From Nocardia sp. (lineage in GTDB: Bacteria; Actinomycetota; Actinomycetes; Mycobacteriales; Mycobacteriaceae): a stretch of 41,521 bases of DNA. Below, piece after piece: positions 23,747-35,164 of this stretch (position 1 is its first letter; each line of letters begins with the position of its first letter). The notes under the pieces were generated by a model. It was not told the origin of the DNA and made no database searches. It was given only the letters and a program-made list of their open reading frames with translations. Location of the stretch: positions 1 through 41,521 of the forward strand of contig NZ_JAODNK010000044.1 in the NCBI RefSeq assembly GCF_025465275.1. The letters are read 5' to 3'. The position numbers and the translations under genes were made by a program.

Positions 23747-24438
23747 GAACACTGGATCGGGGTGCTCTCACCGGTATTGCGGCGATCTGCCTGGCTGTGA
23801 CCATGATCGGCGTCTCCTACGGCGCCACCACCGTCACCTCCGGATTCCCGATCTGGCTACCCATACTGCTCAGCGTGGCTGTGGTCGCGGGCGGCTCGGA
23901 GTTCGTCTTCATCGGCATTCTGACCGGTGGCGGCAGTTTGGTCGCCGCGGTGCTGGCCGGTTTGCTGGTCAATGCGCGGCACCTTCCCTACGGGCTATCC
24001 GTACCTGATGTGGTCGGCACGGGGTGGCGGCGACTGCTCGGCACGCATGTCATGAACGACGAATCCGTTGCCATGGCACTGGCCCAGCCCGACCGTGCTC
24101 GCCGCCGGGCCGCGTACTGGCTATGTGGCCTCGCCGTTTTGACGGCGTGGCCGCTGGGAGCCGCGGTGGGTGCGGCACTCGGCTCGGTCGTTCCGAATCC
24201 CAACGCCTTCGGGCTGGACGCGGTTTTCCCGGCGGTGCTGATCACCCTCGTGCTCCCGGCTCTGCGCGAACCCCTCACTCGCACAGCCGCTCTCGCCGGA
24301 GCTGCCGTCGCGGCGGTGACCACCCCCTTCCTGGGCGCCGGACTGCCGGTACTGCTGGCGCTGACCGCGGTGCTGCTGGTCGTCCGTCGCGCCGGTACCA
24401 CCGAAAGCGTCTCCGCGAATGCCGTAGAGGCCGCATAG
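23731..24438 (+). CDS. azlC: AzlC-family amino-acid exporter large subunit
   Basis: Multispanning membrane protein (235 aa) of the AzlC/YgaZ family, which with AzlD exports branched-chain amino acids. GVSYGATTVTSGFPIWLPIL near residue 28, the conserved SEFVFIGILTGGGSLVAAVL and NARHLPYGLSV near residue 90, and several hydrophobic helices are typical. The start ATG at 23731 lies in the second copy of the duplicated sequence, with no clear Shine-Dalgarno. The stop abuts the azlD start with no gap. Confidence 0.88.
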   Translation: MRSIWRTLDRGALTGIAAICLAVTMIGVSYGATTVTSGFPIWLPILLSVAVVAGGSEFVFIGILTGGGSLVAAVLAGLLVNARHLPYGLSVPDVVGTGWRRLLGTHVMNDESVAMALAQPDRARRRAAYWLCGLAVLTAWPLGAAVGAALGSVVPNPNAFGLDAVFPAVLITLVLPALREPLTRTAALAGAAVAAVTTPFLGAGLPVLLALTAVLLVVRRAGTTESVSANAVEAA

Positions 24439-24756
24439 ATGACGAGCACACTCATCGCTGGTGTCTGCGCGCTTGCCGTGGGCACCTTCGCATTCCGATT
24501 CGCGGGACCCGCACTACGCAACCGCATGAAGATTTCACCGCGGACGATCAAGCTGCTCGAGATCGCGTCGGTTGTGCTGCTGACCGCACTGGCCGTCACC
24601 ACACTCCTGCCCTCCGGCAGCGGCAAGATCGGATTCGCCCTCCCCGCAGGGGTTCTGGTCGCCGCAGTGCTGTCTTGGCGGCGCGCGCCGCTACTGCTGG
24701 TGATCCTCGCCGCCGCCGTTGTCACTTCCGGATTGCGAATGCTCGGCGTGCACTGA
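24439..24756 (+). CDS. azlD: AzlD-family amino-acid exporter small subunit
   Basis: 105 aa with four predicted hydrophobic helices and the AzlD hallmark CALAVGTFAFRFAGPALRNR. It forms the small partner of AzlC. Its ATG directly follows the azlC stop codon, so translation is coupled. It is convergent with the LCP gene, 32 bp away. Confidence 0.88.
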   Translation: MTSTLIAGVCALAVGTFAFRFAGPALRNRMKISPRTIKLLEIASVVLLTALAVTTLLPSGSGKIGFALPAGVLVAAVLSWRRAPLLLVILAAAVVTSGLRMLGVH

Positions 24757-24788
24757 GCCTGCGCCGTTCCGGTGCACGGGAATTCGCG

Positions 24789-26432
24789 CTACTTGACGCA
24801 GGGGATGCCGTCCGCATCCATATTGGACAGATCGGTGGGAGCGGGCGCCTTGCTGCCGGTCGCGGTGGCCGAAACCGGAGGCGGTGGCGGTGCTGTGGTC
24901 GTGGTGACGGTCGTGCTGTCATCGGTCGACTTGGCCAGATCGGCAATCGGGCCCGAGCTGGTCAGGTCGGATCCGATGGTCAACTGCACCGTCCCCGCGT
25001 CCACCGAGGTCGACTTCGTCGCGGTGATGCCGAGCTTGTCGGCGAGCCCCGCCGCCGCGGCATCGGCGCCACGACCGTAGGTGATGGTGCTGTTGCTGAG
25101 GTTCGCGCCGGTCTCCACCGTGCCGCGGGTGAATCCCAGGGCGGTGAACGAATCCGCGACGCGAGCTGCCAGGCCGGTCGTCCCGGTGCTGTTCACCACG
25201 TTCAGCGTGACCCCGGCGGCCGCGGCAATATTGGTCGGGGTGGCCGATGTTGTCGTCGCGGTTGTGGTTGTGCTTGCACCGGACCCACTGAGCAGATTGT
25301 GCGCGATGGCGCGGATCTCGGTGACGTCGACGATATTGATGTCCTCGCCCGCGTCATCGGTACCGAAGTCCTTGACCGGCAGCGTGAACAGCGATATCCC
25401 GCCCGAGCTCAGTGCAGACGCGTGCTGAGCGAACGACGCCAGATCCAGCTTGTCGTCGATGGCGATGTTCTGTTTGGCCACATCCAGCAGATCGCGCAGT
25501 CGGCTCGGATTGGACATGGCGCCGGAGCTCTGCAGGCTGTGCATGAGCGACACGATGAACGCCTGCTGCCGCCGGGTGCGATCGAGATCGGTGAAATTCA
25601 GATCCGGGTCCGGATCACGGCGCTGGCGCACGAATGCCATGGCCTGCGAGGCGTCGATATCCTGTTTGCCTTTTTTGAAATCGGCGCCGGAGAAATTGTC
25701 GGAGGTGTTCTCGTTCAGGCAGACCGTGATCGGCTGCACGACCTGCGCGAGCTGGAAGAACGCCACCAGCGTCACCTCGACGAAATGGTCGACCGTCACA
25801 CCGCCGAGAAAGGCTCGCACGGTATCGATCTCGGCCTTGCGGCCCACCTCCCGAGACTGCTGCTCGAGGTCCAGGTCCTTGACGCCGGTGGCCTCCAGTT
25901 TGGTCTTGGCCCGGTCGTAGGCCAGGCCGTACGCCTGCTTGATCTTGCCCTTGCACGGGGACTGAGCGCACGAGGCGTCCGCCAGCTGCACATAGTCGTC
26001 GCGAGGAATGGAGATACCCGTCGCCTTCGAGCCGTCACCCGGAATGTGGATCAGGATCAGCACATTCGAGTTGTAGCCGCCGACGCTATCGTCGCCGGCG
26101 TGCAACGCGTCGTACATATCCTGCGGCAGCGGTTTTCCCTGCTCGTCGAGGCGACTGTCCAGCCCCATGATGAGGATGTTCTGGTCCTTGCCGTCCGACT
26201 TCGGGGCGTCACCCAGGGCGCCCGAGGTGGTCACGCCCGCGACGACATCGTGGTACCCGCGCCACGCCGCTCCGGTTCCGATCACCACAACCATTGCCAG
26301 CAGCGCGACAAACGCGCGGCCGGCCAGCCGCAGCCCGCGCTCGGAGGTACTGCGAGGCGCGGACTGACGGCGGGAGGGTGCAGGTTTACGGCGCGGCGCG
26401 GGTTTGCGAGCGTGTCGACGGTGATCCGGCAT
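24789..26432 (-). CDS. LytR-CpsA-Psr family cell-wall ligase with LytR_C domain
   Basis: Membrane-anchored enzyme that attaches polymers to peptidoglycan; in mycolic-acid bacteria LCP proteins join arabinogalactan. An Arg/Pro-rich cytoplasmic N terminus (1-35), one membrane helix (about 36-56), then the LCP domain with ILIMGLDSR, SNVLILIHIP, TGISIPRDDYVQL and DASQAMAFVRQRRDPDPDLN. The LytR_C domain (VVNSTGTTGLAARVADSFTA, about residues 415-500) and a Thr/Pro-rich tail ending DGIPCVK follow. Length 547 aa is normal. It is the last gene of the minus-strand run from the GDH region, 21 bp after the Rv2474c homologue. Confidence 0.9.
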   Translation of the reverse strand: MPDHRRHARKPAPRRKPAPSRRQSAPRSTSERGLRLAGRAFVALLAMVVVIGTGAAWRGYHDVVAGVTTSGALGDAPKSDGKDQNILIMGLDSRLDEQGKPLPQDMYDALHAGDDSVGGYNSNVLILIHIPGDGSKATGISIPRDDYVQLADASCAQSPCKGKIKQAYGLAYDRAKTKLEATGVKDLDLEQQSREVGRKAEIDTVRAFLGGVTVDHFVEVTLVAFFQLAQVVQPITVCLNENTSDNFSGADFKKGKQDIDASQAMAFVRQRRDPDPDLNFTDLDRTRRQQAFIVSLMHSLQSSGAMSNPSRLRDLLDVAKQNIAIDDKLDLASFAQHASALSSGGISLFTLPVKDFGTDDAGEDINIVDVTEIRAIAHNLLSGSGASTTTTATTTSATPTNIAAAAGVTLNVVNSTGTTGLAARVADSFTALGFTRGTVETGANLSNSTITYGRGADAAAAGLADKLGITATKSTSVDAGTVQLTIGSDLTSSGPIADLAKSTDDSTTVTTTTAPPPPPVSATATGSKAPAPTDLSNMDADGIPCVK

Positions 26433-26453
26433 CGGCTACTTTCCAGGTGTTCT

Positions 26454-27131
26454 TCAGCGCGCCAGCAGCGGCAGGGCCGGGCCACGGCGGCGGGCAACCG
26501 AACCGTAGCGGGCATCGAGGCGCAGCCAGGTGCGGGCAGTACGGACGCGGACGATCTCGTCGGCGGAAATGCGGCGGGATTCGGTCTTCTCACCGCTGTG
26601 CGGAATGAAATCCATTGCGGCGAGCGCGAAAACAACCCGCATGGGCACCTCGACGGTTTCGCCGCTACCGGAGACGGTCAGCACCGTCTGTTCCAGCAGG
26701 GCAGCCGGCGGGCCATGGCTGCTGCCGTGGTCCTGTGCCAATTGTGCGCCGCGCTCGGCCAATTCGACGAGCATGCGGGCGGGGACATCGTCCACGTGTA
26801 CGAAACCCGATTCCGGTGGCAGCGCGGAGCGCCAGGACGAATCCATGGCGTAGCCCAGGCTGAACGGGTTGGCTGCGCCCGGCCCGTGCAGGCCGGACAG
26901 CACCACGTCACCGGCGACTGTCACATCGTCCATGCCGAGATCGGCCACTACGGTGCGCACCGCGAGGGCTTCGAAACCGGTTGCGGCCCACGCGGATACA
27001 TAGCGATCCCCGCGGCGGCGCAAGCGAATGACCGCGGCCGGATCCAGGCGGATCGCATGGGAGAGGAAGGTGGCGAGATTCTCCCGTTCCGCCGGATCGG
27101 GAATGTGCAGGGTGAGTTCTCCAGACGTCAC
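26454..27131 (-). CDS. Conserved hypothetical protein (Rv2474c-like)
   Basis: 225 aa, matched by position to Rv2474c, between the thioesterase and the LCP gene. The recognisable stretches are IPDPAERENLATFLSHAIRL, GPGAANPFSLGYAMD and VVFALAAMDFIPHSGEKTES. No signal peptide, membrane helix or catalytic motif is visible, and I do not recognise a named family. It probably belongs to the GDH-thioesterase transcript, given the 16-bp gap. Confidence 0.75.
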   Translation of the reverse strand: MTSGELTLHIPDPAERENLATFLSHAIRLDPAAVIRLRRRGDRYVSAWAATGFEALAVRTVVADLGMDDVTVAGDVVLSGLHGPGAANPFSLGYAMDSSWRSALPPESGFVHVDDVPARMLVELAERGAQLAQDHGSSHGPPAALLEQTVLTVSGSGETVEVPMRVVFALAAMDFIPHSGEKTESRRISADEIVRVRTARTWLRLDARYGSVARRRGPALPLLAR

Positions 27132-27147
27132 TGTCGTCGAACTCGGG

Positions 27148-27639
27148 TCAGTCAGCCAGCCACAGCGACAGATAGTCTCGCTCGGCTGGGTCGAGGCGGC
27201 GTAGTCGCTGGGTGTCGATATCGAAAGCGGCGAGCTGGGTGGAGGCGATCACGGCCGCCGGGGAGTCGGGATCGGCGCCACCGGCACGCACCTCGTAGCC
27301 GACGGTGAAGTCCACCGCGCGCAGCCGCTCGATCCACATGGAGACATCGAGCGGTGAATCCTCGTGCCGCAGCTGGCCCTTGTACTGCACCCGCAGATCG
27401 GCCAGCACGCAGCCGGAACGCAACCGGACCGTGGGCCGATCATCGGTGAACAGCCACGGAATGCGGGCTTCCTCCAGCAGGGTCACCATGCGGGCATGGT
27501 TGATGTGCTGGAAGGCGTCCATATCCGACCAGCGCACCTCGACCTTGGTGTGGAAGCGCTTCGAGCCGGGCAGAGCAGGGTCTCCTGCGCTGAGCACAGG
27601 CGCCTTTTCATGGCCGTTCAGCGAACCGACACTCGTCAA
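27148..27639 (-). CDS. Acyl-CoA thioesterase, hotdog fold
   Basis: 163 aa, 4HBT-type thioesterase. VRWSDMDAFQHINHARM contains the catalytic Asp motif of the 4-hydroxybenzoyl-CoA thioesterase group; VLADLRVQYKGQLRHEDSPL and AVIASTQLAAFDIDTQRLRR complete the hotdog strands. It matches Rv2475c in position. The TTG start at 27639 overlaps the GDH TGA stop by three bases, so the two are translationally coupled. Confidence 0.85.
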   Translation of the reverse strand: MTSVGSLNGHEKAPVLSAGDPALPGSKRFHTKVEVRWSDMDAFQHINHARMVTLLEEARIPWLFTDDRPTVRLRSGCVLADLRVQYKGQLRHEDSPLDVSMWIERLRAVDFTVGYEVRAGGADPDSPAAVIASTQLAAFDIDTQRLRRLDPAERDYLSLWLAD

Positions 27640-30600
27640 CGCGGTACCTCCGATTGGGCGCCCACCCCGCTCACCATGCTGCGCACCTGCCGCGCCGCAA
27701 CCGACAGCGTGGCCAGGTCGTGGGTTCCGGATTCGAACAGTTCCGAGAGGGCCGCGCGAGCACGACCCAAACGGGACTGATTTTTCGACTCCCAGTATGC
27801 AATTTTTTCCTCGGCCGTCTCCTCCGGGTCACCGGCGGAGAGCACATCGAGGGTCAGCGAGCGCAGTGAGCCGTACATATCGTCGCGCAGTGCGAGGCGG
27901 GCCAGCGCGTGCCAGCGGTCACCCCGTTCCAGGTGGCTGACCGCCTGCAACAGCCAATCGATCTTCAGGTGATCGTTGAGCGCGTAGTACAGCGCACCCA
28001 CTTCTTCACCCTGACGATCGGTGATATCGGCGATATCGATCACATCGAGCAGCGGGAAGAGATTCAGCAGCCCGAATACCTCGGTCGCCAACTCGGACGG
28101 CGCTCCCCGGCCGATGAGCGCCTGCGACTGCTCATTGAGCGTGTCGATGTGGTGACCGCGCAGCCAGCCCGGCACCTTGGGCGCGAGTCCGCGCACCTCC
28201 TGGGCATAGCGGTGGATCTCCGCACCGACCGCAATGGGCTGCGGGCGATTGTTGAGCAGCCAGCGCGAGGCGCGGTCCAGCGTGCGCTTGGTCTCCAGTT
28301 CGAGGGTGTCCTTCATACCGGTGGACACCTCGGCGTCGCGAATGCGATCCCAGATGGAATGCAGGCCGAAGATCTGGGTGGCGGCGGTGAAGGCGCGCAC
28401 GGAATCGGAGGCGGTGGCCCCGATCTCCTCGCTGAGGCGATGCGCGTAGCTGATACCGCCAAGATCGACCATCTCGTTCACCAGCATGGTGGTGGTGATC
28501 TCACGGCGCAGCCGGTGCTTCTTGATGGCCGTACCGAAGCGAGTGCGCAGCGGCGTCGGGAAGTAGTGCGTCAGCCGCGACGAGAAGTAGGGGCTGTCGG
28601 GCAGATCGCCGGCCAGCAGATCCGTCTTGAGCGAAAGCTTCACGTGCGCCATCAGATTCGACAGCTCCGGGGAGGCCAGACCCGTGCCCTGTTCCATCCG
28701 CTGCTTGATCTCGATCTCGCTGGGCAGCGCCTCGAGCTCGCGGTCCAGACCCCGGCGCGCCTCGAGTTCCTCGATGACACGCTTGTGCACATTCAGCATG
28801 CGCGGCGCCTCGGCCCGCGACATACCCATGAGGTAGTTCTGGGAGACGTTGTCCTGCAGTACCAGTGCGGCGACCTCGTCGGTCATGGACGCCAGCAGCG
28901 GATTACGCTCGGCCTCGGGCAGCTCACCGCTGGAGACCACACCGTCGAGCAGGACCTTGATATTGACCTCATGGTCGGAGCAGTCCACGCCCGCCGAATT
29001 GTCCAGGGCATCGGTATTCATCTTGCCGCCGCCCCGGCAGAACTCGATTCGGCCCAAAGCCGTCGCACCGAGATTGCCGCCCTCGCCGATCACCTTGACG
29101 CGCAATTCGTTTCCGCTCACGCGGATCGCGTCATTGGACTTGTCGCCGACCTCGGCATTGGTCTCGACACTGGCCTTGATGTAGGTGCCGATACCGCCGT
29201 TCCAGAGCAGCTGCACCGGAGACTTCAGGATGGCGCGCATCAGCTCCGGCGGGGACAGCGCCGTCACGTCGGCTGCCAGCCCGAGCACCCCGCGGACCTG
29301 CGCGCTGACCGGAATCGACTTCACGGTCCGGTCGTAGACGCCACCGCCCGCGCTGATGAGCGAGCGGTCGTAATCCCCCCACGAGGAGCGCGGCAGCGCG
29401 AACATGCGCTCCCGCTCCACGAACGAGACCTCCGGATCCGGAGTCGGATCCAGGAAGATATTACGATGGTCGAAGGCGGCGACCAAACGAATATGCCGCG
29501 ACAGCAGCATGCCGTTGCCGAAGACGTCACCGCTCATATCACCGACACCGACAACAGTGAAATCCTCTGTCTGAGTGTCGATATCCATCTCGGCGAAGTG
29601 CCGCTTCACACTCTCCCACGCACCACGGGCGGTAATGCCCATGGCCTTGTGGTCGTAACCCACCGAACCACCCGAGGCGAAAGCGTCACCGAGCCAGAAA
29701 CCGTACTGCTGCGCAACATCATTAGCGATATCGGAGAAGGTGGCGGTGCCCTTGTCCGCAGCGACCACCAGATAGGTGTCATCACCATCGAGGCGGCGCA
29801 CCCGCTCGGGCGGAACCACCTTCCCGGTGGCGCGGTCCACATTGTCGGTGACATCGAGCAGACCCGAGATGAAGGTGCGGTAGCAGGCAATACCCTCGGC
29901 CTGCAGTGACTGCCGATCGGAGACCGGATCGGTGGTGGCAGCCGGCGCCTGCTTCACCACGAACCCGCCCTTCGCCCCGACGGGGACGATGACCGCGTTC
30001 TTCACCGCCTGCGCCTTCACCAGGCCCAGGATCTCGGTGCGGAAGTCCTCCAGGCGATCCGACCAGCGCAACCCACCGCGCGCGACCGGACCGAACCGCA
30101 GGTGCACACCCTCGACCCGCGGCGAATACACGAAGATCTCGAATTGCGGCCGCGGCTTGGGCAATTCGACGATCTCCCGCGGTTCCACCTTGAAGGACAG
30201 ATACTCCCGCGGGTGCCCCTCGGCATCGGTGACGTAGTAGTTCGTGCGCAGGGTGGCCTTGATGAGCCCGAGAATGGCGCGCAGGATGCGGTCGGCATCC
30301 AGGCTCACCACCTCGTCGATGCGGTGGCGCACCGCACCTTCCAGATCGCGGGCGTGATCCTCATCGGCGGAATCGGGATCGAAGAGTGCGGCGAACAGAT
30401 CGACGAACATGCGTGCCGCATCCGGGTAGGCGAGCAGCACCCGGGTGATATTGGCCTGGCTGTACGGGAATCCGGCCTGCTGCAGGTATTTCGCGTAGGC
30501 GCGCAGGATCGATACGGTGCGCCAGTTCAGTTCGGCCCGCAGCACCAGCTCATTGAGACTGTCCGCCTCGGCGCGGCCGTACCAGAGCGCCTCGAAGGCG

Positions 30601-32537
30601 GCGGTGAATCGCTCGCGCAGACCGCGCACCTGATCGTCGAGCGCGTCCAGGCGGGCGGCGGACTCCACCAGCTCGGCGTCCATATTCCGGTCCAGCGCAC
30701 TGCGCATCAGCTCCGGCCGGGCCAGCAGGCCGAAGTCGTAGACCCACTGTTCGGGGCCGTGATCGAAGTCGAGCTGATGCGGCCGCTCGTCGATCACCTC
30801 GACCCCGAGGCTCTGCAGCACGGGCAGTACCTGGCTCAGCGAGATGCCGTTGCCGCCGACGTAGAGGGTGAAACGCCAGGAGCCGGGCGTGGAATCGGCA
30901 CGGCGGTACAGGTATTGATCGATGCTGCCCGGCTGCAGCTGCTGCAGCCGGACGATATCGGCCAGCGCGCGCCCGGATTCGAAGTCTTCCTTGTAGCTTT
31001 CGGGCAGCGCGTCGGTATAGCGCTGAACCACAGCCGGATCCAGCACGGTGGAGGTGGCGACCTCATCGCGCAGATGGTCTTCCCAGGTGCGGCTGGCCTC
31101 GGCGAGCAGATTCTGCAGGCGCAGCCGGTTGGACTCGGAGGTATCGGCCGCACCGCCCTCGTCGGGCAGGCGGACCGTGAAATACACACTGGCGAGATCA
31201 CTTTCGGAGACCCGCGCCGAATAGTCGATGGAAACGCCGCCCAGCTCGCGGACCAGGGTGTCCTGCATCTCCAACCGCACCCGGGTGGTGTAGCGATCGC
31301 GGGGCAGGTACACCATGCAGGAGACGAAGCGGCCGTAGCCGTCCATGCGCATGAAGAGCCGAACCTGGCGGCGCATAGCGACATTCAGCACCGCGCCGGC
31401 GGTGCGGCGCAGCGTGTCACTGTCGGAGGAGAACAGTTCGGTGCGCGGGAAGGATTGGATGACCTCGAGCATCTCCTGCCCGGAGAAGGATTCCAGATCG
31501 AAGCCGCTGGCCTCGATGACCGACCGCACCCGGCGTCCGATCATCGGGATATCGAGCACGTTCTCGTGCAGCGCGGTGACGGTGAAAACACCGATGAACA
31601 GGTGCTCGCCGAGAACCGTTCCGGCTTCGTCGATTTCGGCGACGCCGACGAAGTACGGGTAGACCGCGCGGTGCACGGTGGCCGGCACCAGACCCTGGGT
31701 GAGCATGAGCAGCGGCTGGTCACCGCTGTTGTCGGGCACCCGGAAATCGGTGCCGACATTGGGCCGCAATACGCCGAGGCTGGTGCCGGGCATGATGGTC
31801 GACTTGGTGTGGCCATCGAGGGTGGTGCGCTCGTAGCGCGCGTAACCGAGCACGGTGAAGTGGCCGTCGGCCAGCCAGCGCAGCAGATTCGCGCAATCGG
31901 TGAGATCCGCTGCGCCGAACGAAGATTTCTCGCCCTTCACCGCATTGTCGAGTTCGTCGGCCACCCGCTGCTGCGCCGCGCGCATGGCCTTGGTGTCCGA
32001 AATGACCTGGCGCACATCGGTGAGCACGTCGGGGAGCGCAGTCTCGATCTTCTCCAGCAGCTCACGACTGGTGGAGGGGTGCAACTGCAGATGCATCCAG
32101 GATTCGCGCAGGCCGGTGCCGCCATTGCCGTCGACCTCGTGCGGGACAGCGGCTTCCAGCAGGCCGTCGGCGTTGCGGGTGACCTCGAAAACCGGGTGCA
32201 CCACCTCACTGACGCTGATGCCCATGCGGGTCAGCGATGAGGTGACGGACTCCACCAGCAGCGGCATATCGTCGGTGACCATCTGCACGGCGGCACCCAG
32301 ATCGGTGTCGTCATCGTGGTGGTAAACCCGCACATTGGCGGTACCGGGCGTGCGCTTGATCGCGAGATCCACATGGCAGCGGAAGATCTGGGTCGAAGTC
32401 GCAGGTACCGCGCAGTCCGCATCACCGGCATCGACGTGGCGGAAATACGCCTCCTCGAGCGATACCAGATCGCCTCGCAACGACGCGGGCAAACTCGCAG
32501 CCCAAGCCGCGCTAGACAATTCGGACGACACCGTCAT
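27636..32537 (-). CDS. gdh: Large NAD-specific glutamate dehydrogenase (180-kDa class)
   Basis: Oxidative deamination of glutamate to 2-oxoglutarate; cytoplasmic, 1633 aa, matching Rv2476c. The long N-terminal half carries ACT-like regulatory regions. The central catalytic block has LRFGPVARGGLRWSDRLEDF, then VIVPVGAKGGFVVKQAP with the catalytic Lys, DGDDTYLVVAADKGTATFSD, and GNGMLLSRHIRLVAAFDHRN. KMNTDALDNSAGVDCSDHEV and an extended helical C terminus complete the family pattern. The start ATG at 32537 gives MTVSSELSS. In mycobacteria this enzyme is controlled by GarA; no regulator is encoded here. Confidence 0.95.
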   Translation of the reverse strand: MTVSSELSSAAWAASLPASLRGDLVSLEEAYFRHVDAGDADCAVPATSTQIFRCHVDLAIKRTPGTANVRVYHHDDDTDLGAAVQMVTDDMPLLVESVTSSLTRMGISVSEVVHPVFEVTRNADGLLEAAVPHEVDGNGGTGLRESWMHLQLHPSTSRELLEKIETALPDVLTDVRQVISDTKAMRAAQQRVADELDNAVKGEKSSFGAADLTDCANLLRWLADGHFTVLGYARYERTTLDGHTKSTIMPGTSLGVLRPNVGTDFRVPDNSGDQPLLMLTQGLVPATVHRAVYPYFVGVAEIDEAGTVLGEHLFIGVFTVTALHENVLDIPMIGRRVRSVIEASGFDLESFSGQEMLEVIQSFPRTELFSSDSDTLRRTAGAVLNVAMRRQVRLFMRMDGYGRFVSCMVYLPRDRYTTRVRLEMQDTLVRELGGVSIDYSARVSESDLASVYFTVRLPDEGGAADTSESNRLRLQNLLAEASRTWEDHLRDEVATSTVLDPAVVQRYTDALPESYKEDFESGRALADIVRLQQLQPGSIDQYLYRRADSTPGSWRFTLYVGGNGISLSQVLPVLQSLGVEVIDERPHQLDFDHGPEQWVYDFGLLARPELMRSALDRNMDAELVESAARLDALDDQVRGLRERFTAAFEALWYGRAEADSLNELVLRAELNWRTVSILRAYAKYLQQAGFPYSQANITRVLLAYPDAARMFVDLFAALFDPDSADEDHARDLEGAVRHRIDEVVSLDADRILRAILGLIKATLRTNYYVTDAEGHPREYLSFKVEPREIVELPKPRPQFEIFVYSPRVEGVHLRFGPVARGGLRWSDRLEDFRTEILGLVKAQAVKNAVIVPVGAKGGFVVKQAPAATTDPVSDRQSLQAEGIACYRTFISGLLDVTDNVDRATGKVVPPERVRRLDGDDTYLVVAADKGTATFSDIANDVAQQYGFWLGDAFASGGSVGYDHKAMGITARGAWESVKRHFAEMDIDTQTEDFTVVGVGDMSGDVFGNGMLLSRHIRLVAAFDHRNIFLDPTPDPEVSFVERERMFALPRSSWGDYDRSLISAGGGVYDRTVKSIPVSAQVRGVLGLAADVTALSPPELMRAILKSPVQLLWNGGIGTYIKASVETNAEVGDKSNDAIRVSGNELRVKVIGEGGNLGATALGRIEFCRGGGKMNTDALDNSAGVDCSDHEVNIKVLLDGVVSSGELPEAERNPLLASMTDEVAALVLQDNVSQNYLMGMSRAEAPRMLNVHKRVIEELEARRGLDRELEALPSEIEIKQRMEQGTGLASPELSNLMAHVKLSLKTDLLAGDLPDSPYFSSRLTHYFPTPLRTRFGTAIKKHRLRREITTTMLVNEMVDLGGISYAHRLSEEIGATASDSVRAFTAATQIFGLHSIWDRIRDAEVSTGMKDTLELETKRTLDRASRWLLNNRPQPIAVGAEIHRYAQEVRGLAPKVPGWLRGHHIDTLNEQSQALIGRGAPSELATEVFGLLNLFPLLDVIDIADITDRQGEEVGALYYALNDHLKIDWLLQAVSHLERGDRWHALARLALRDDMYGSLRSLTLDVLSAGDPEETAEEKIAYWESKNQSRLGRARAALSELFESGTHDLATLSVAARQVRSMVSGVGAQSEVPR

Positions 32538-32908
32538 TTCGCCAACTCCCTCGGATTAGGTTCCGTACCAAAGCGACGCCGGTCCGAGAGTAGCTGGACG
32601 CTGGTTGCGCCGGGCTGAATTCCCCTCAATGCCACTCCGCGTCGCACGGTTCGGGCAAACCGGGCGGTACGGCGTTGGTATGAGCTGACCGGAATGACCA
32701 GGTGACGTACGACAAACCTTGCACCAAAACAGTTTTCACGCATTTGTGCATTCGCGAAATAGCAGAATTCGCTATTCGATTGCCGTTCATCCGGGAGTGC
32801 GAAGGTGCTCACCCGGATGAACAGCGAGCCGTCAGCTATCGACTTGTGGCAGACGATTCGAACGCTGTCCTGTGGCGAGGGTCGGCCACCGGACAACTGC
32901 CGTGCGAC
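32538..32908. promoter_or_regulatory. Intergenic region upstream of gdh
   Basis: 371 bp without a credible gene. An AT-richer island at about 32700-32790 holds a loose inverted repeat, CGAAATAGC with GCTATTCG near 32755-32780, which could be the gdh promoter/operator zone. A 120-codon minus frame spans it, but its composition looks non-coding. Confidence 0.4.
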
Positions 32909-34585
<1,677 letters not shown>

Positions 34586-34595
34586 ATGGGCAAGC

Positions 34596-35042
34596 CTAAC
34601 TGTGTTGGGTTGCCGGATCTCCGGCGCGGTCGGCATCGGTGGCAGGCTGCGGCGGCGCCTCGGGGCGGTCGCTGTGGCCGAAGTGTTTGCGCAGCACCGG
34701 GGCGCTGCAACGGCCCAGGTCGGGGCCGAGGGCGAGGGCGCGCATCTCGAGATCGCTGCGCCCTGTGCCGTCCCTGGTGGTGTACTCGTTCGAGCGGAGT
34801 TGACCGTAGGCGATGATCGGATCGCCGCGCTGCAGCGAGGCCTCGACGCCCTCCACCAGTTTGCGCCAGCAACTGACGGTCAGATACAGCGTCCCGGCGT
34901 CCACCCAATCGCCGGTGGCCTGATCGAATCGGCGGCTGGTGCTCGCCAGCCGAAAACTGAGCACCTGCTCCCCACTCGGCAGTTCGCGTCGCGTCGGATG
35001 GGTGACCACCCGCCCGATCACCGCGGTGTTCGCCTCGTACAT
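34596..35042 (-). CDS. Single-stranded DNA-binding protein paralogue
   Basis: OB-fold SSB of 148 aa. NTAVIGRVVTHPTRRELPSG, VLSFRLASTSRRFD, LYLTVSCWRKLVEGVEASLQ, and GDPIIAYGQLRSNEYTT are the SSB core. The C terminus (DADRAGDPATQHS) lacks the acidic DDxIPF tail of the main replicative SSB, so this is the second actinobacterial SSB (Rv2478c in M. tuberculosis). I chose the ATG at 35042 because AAGGGGG lies about 7 nt upstream, while the ATG at 35048 has no spacing. It is 10 bp from ettA, probably one transcript. Confidence 0.85.
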   Translation of the reverse strand: MYEANTAVIGRVVTHPTRRELPSGEQVLSFRLASTSRRFDQATGDWVDAGTLYLTVSCWRKLVEGVEASLQRGDPIIAYGQLRSNEYTTRDGTGRSDLEMRALALGPDLGRCSAPVLRKHFGHSDRPEAPPQPATDADRAGDPATQHS

Positions 35043-35164
35043 CGCCATCCCCCTTGCTGTTTCGCGGTCCCCTTCTCTGCTTCAAGCGTGACGTGGGCAC
35101 CGCCCGCGCACCAGCGCATTTCCGTGATTGTGGATAACTTCAGGCCATGTGAACAGGCGACGAA

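Noticed and set aside
24024..27308. 1094-aa plus-strand ORF
   Set aside because: Runs antisense through the LCP gene and others; low-complexity Arg/Gly/Ala composition and no motif.
32534..32896. 120-aa minus-strand ORF upstream of gdh
   Set aside because: No family likeness, and it ends inside the gdh start region; the interval looks like promoter DNA.
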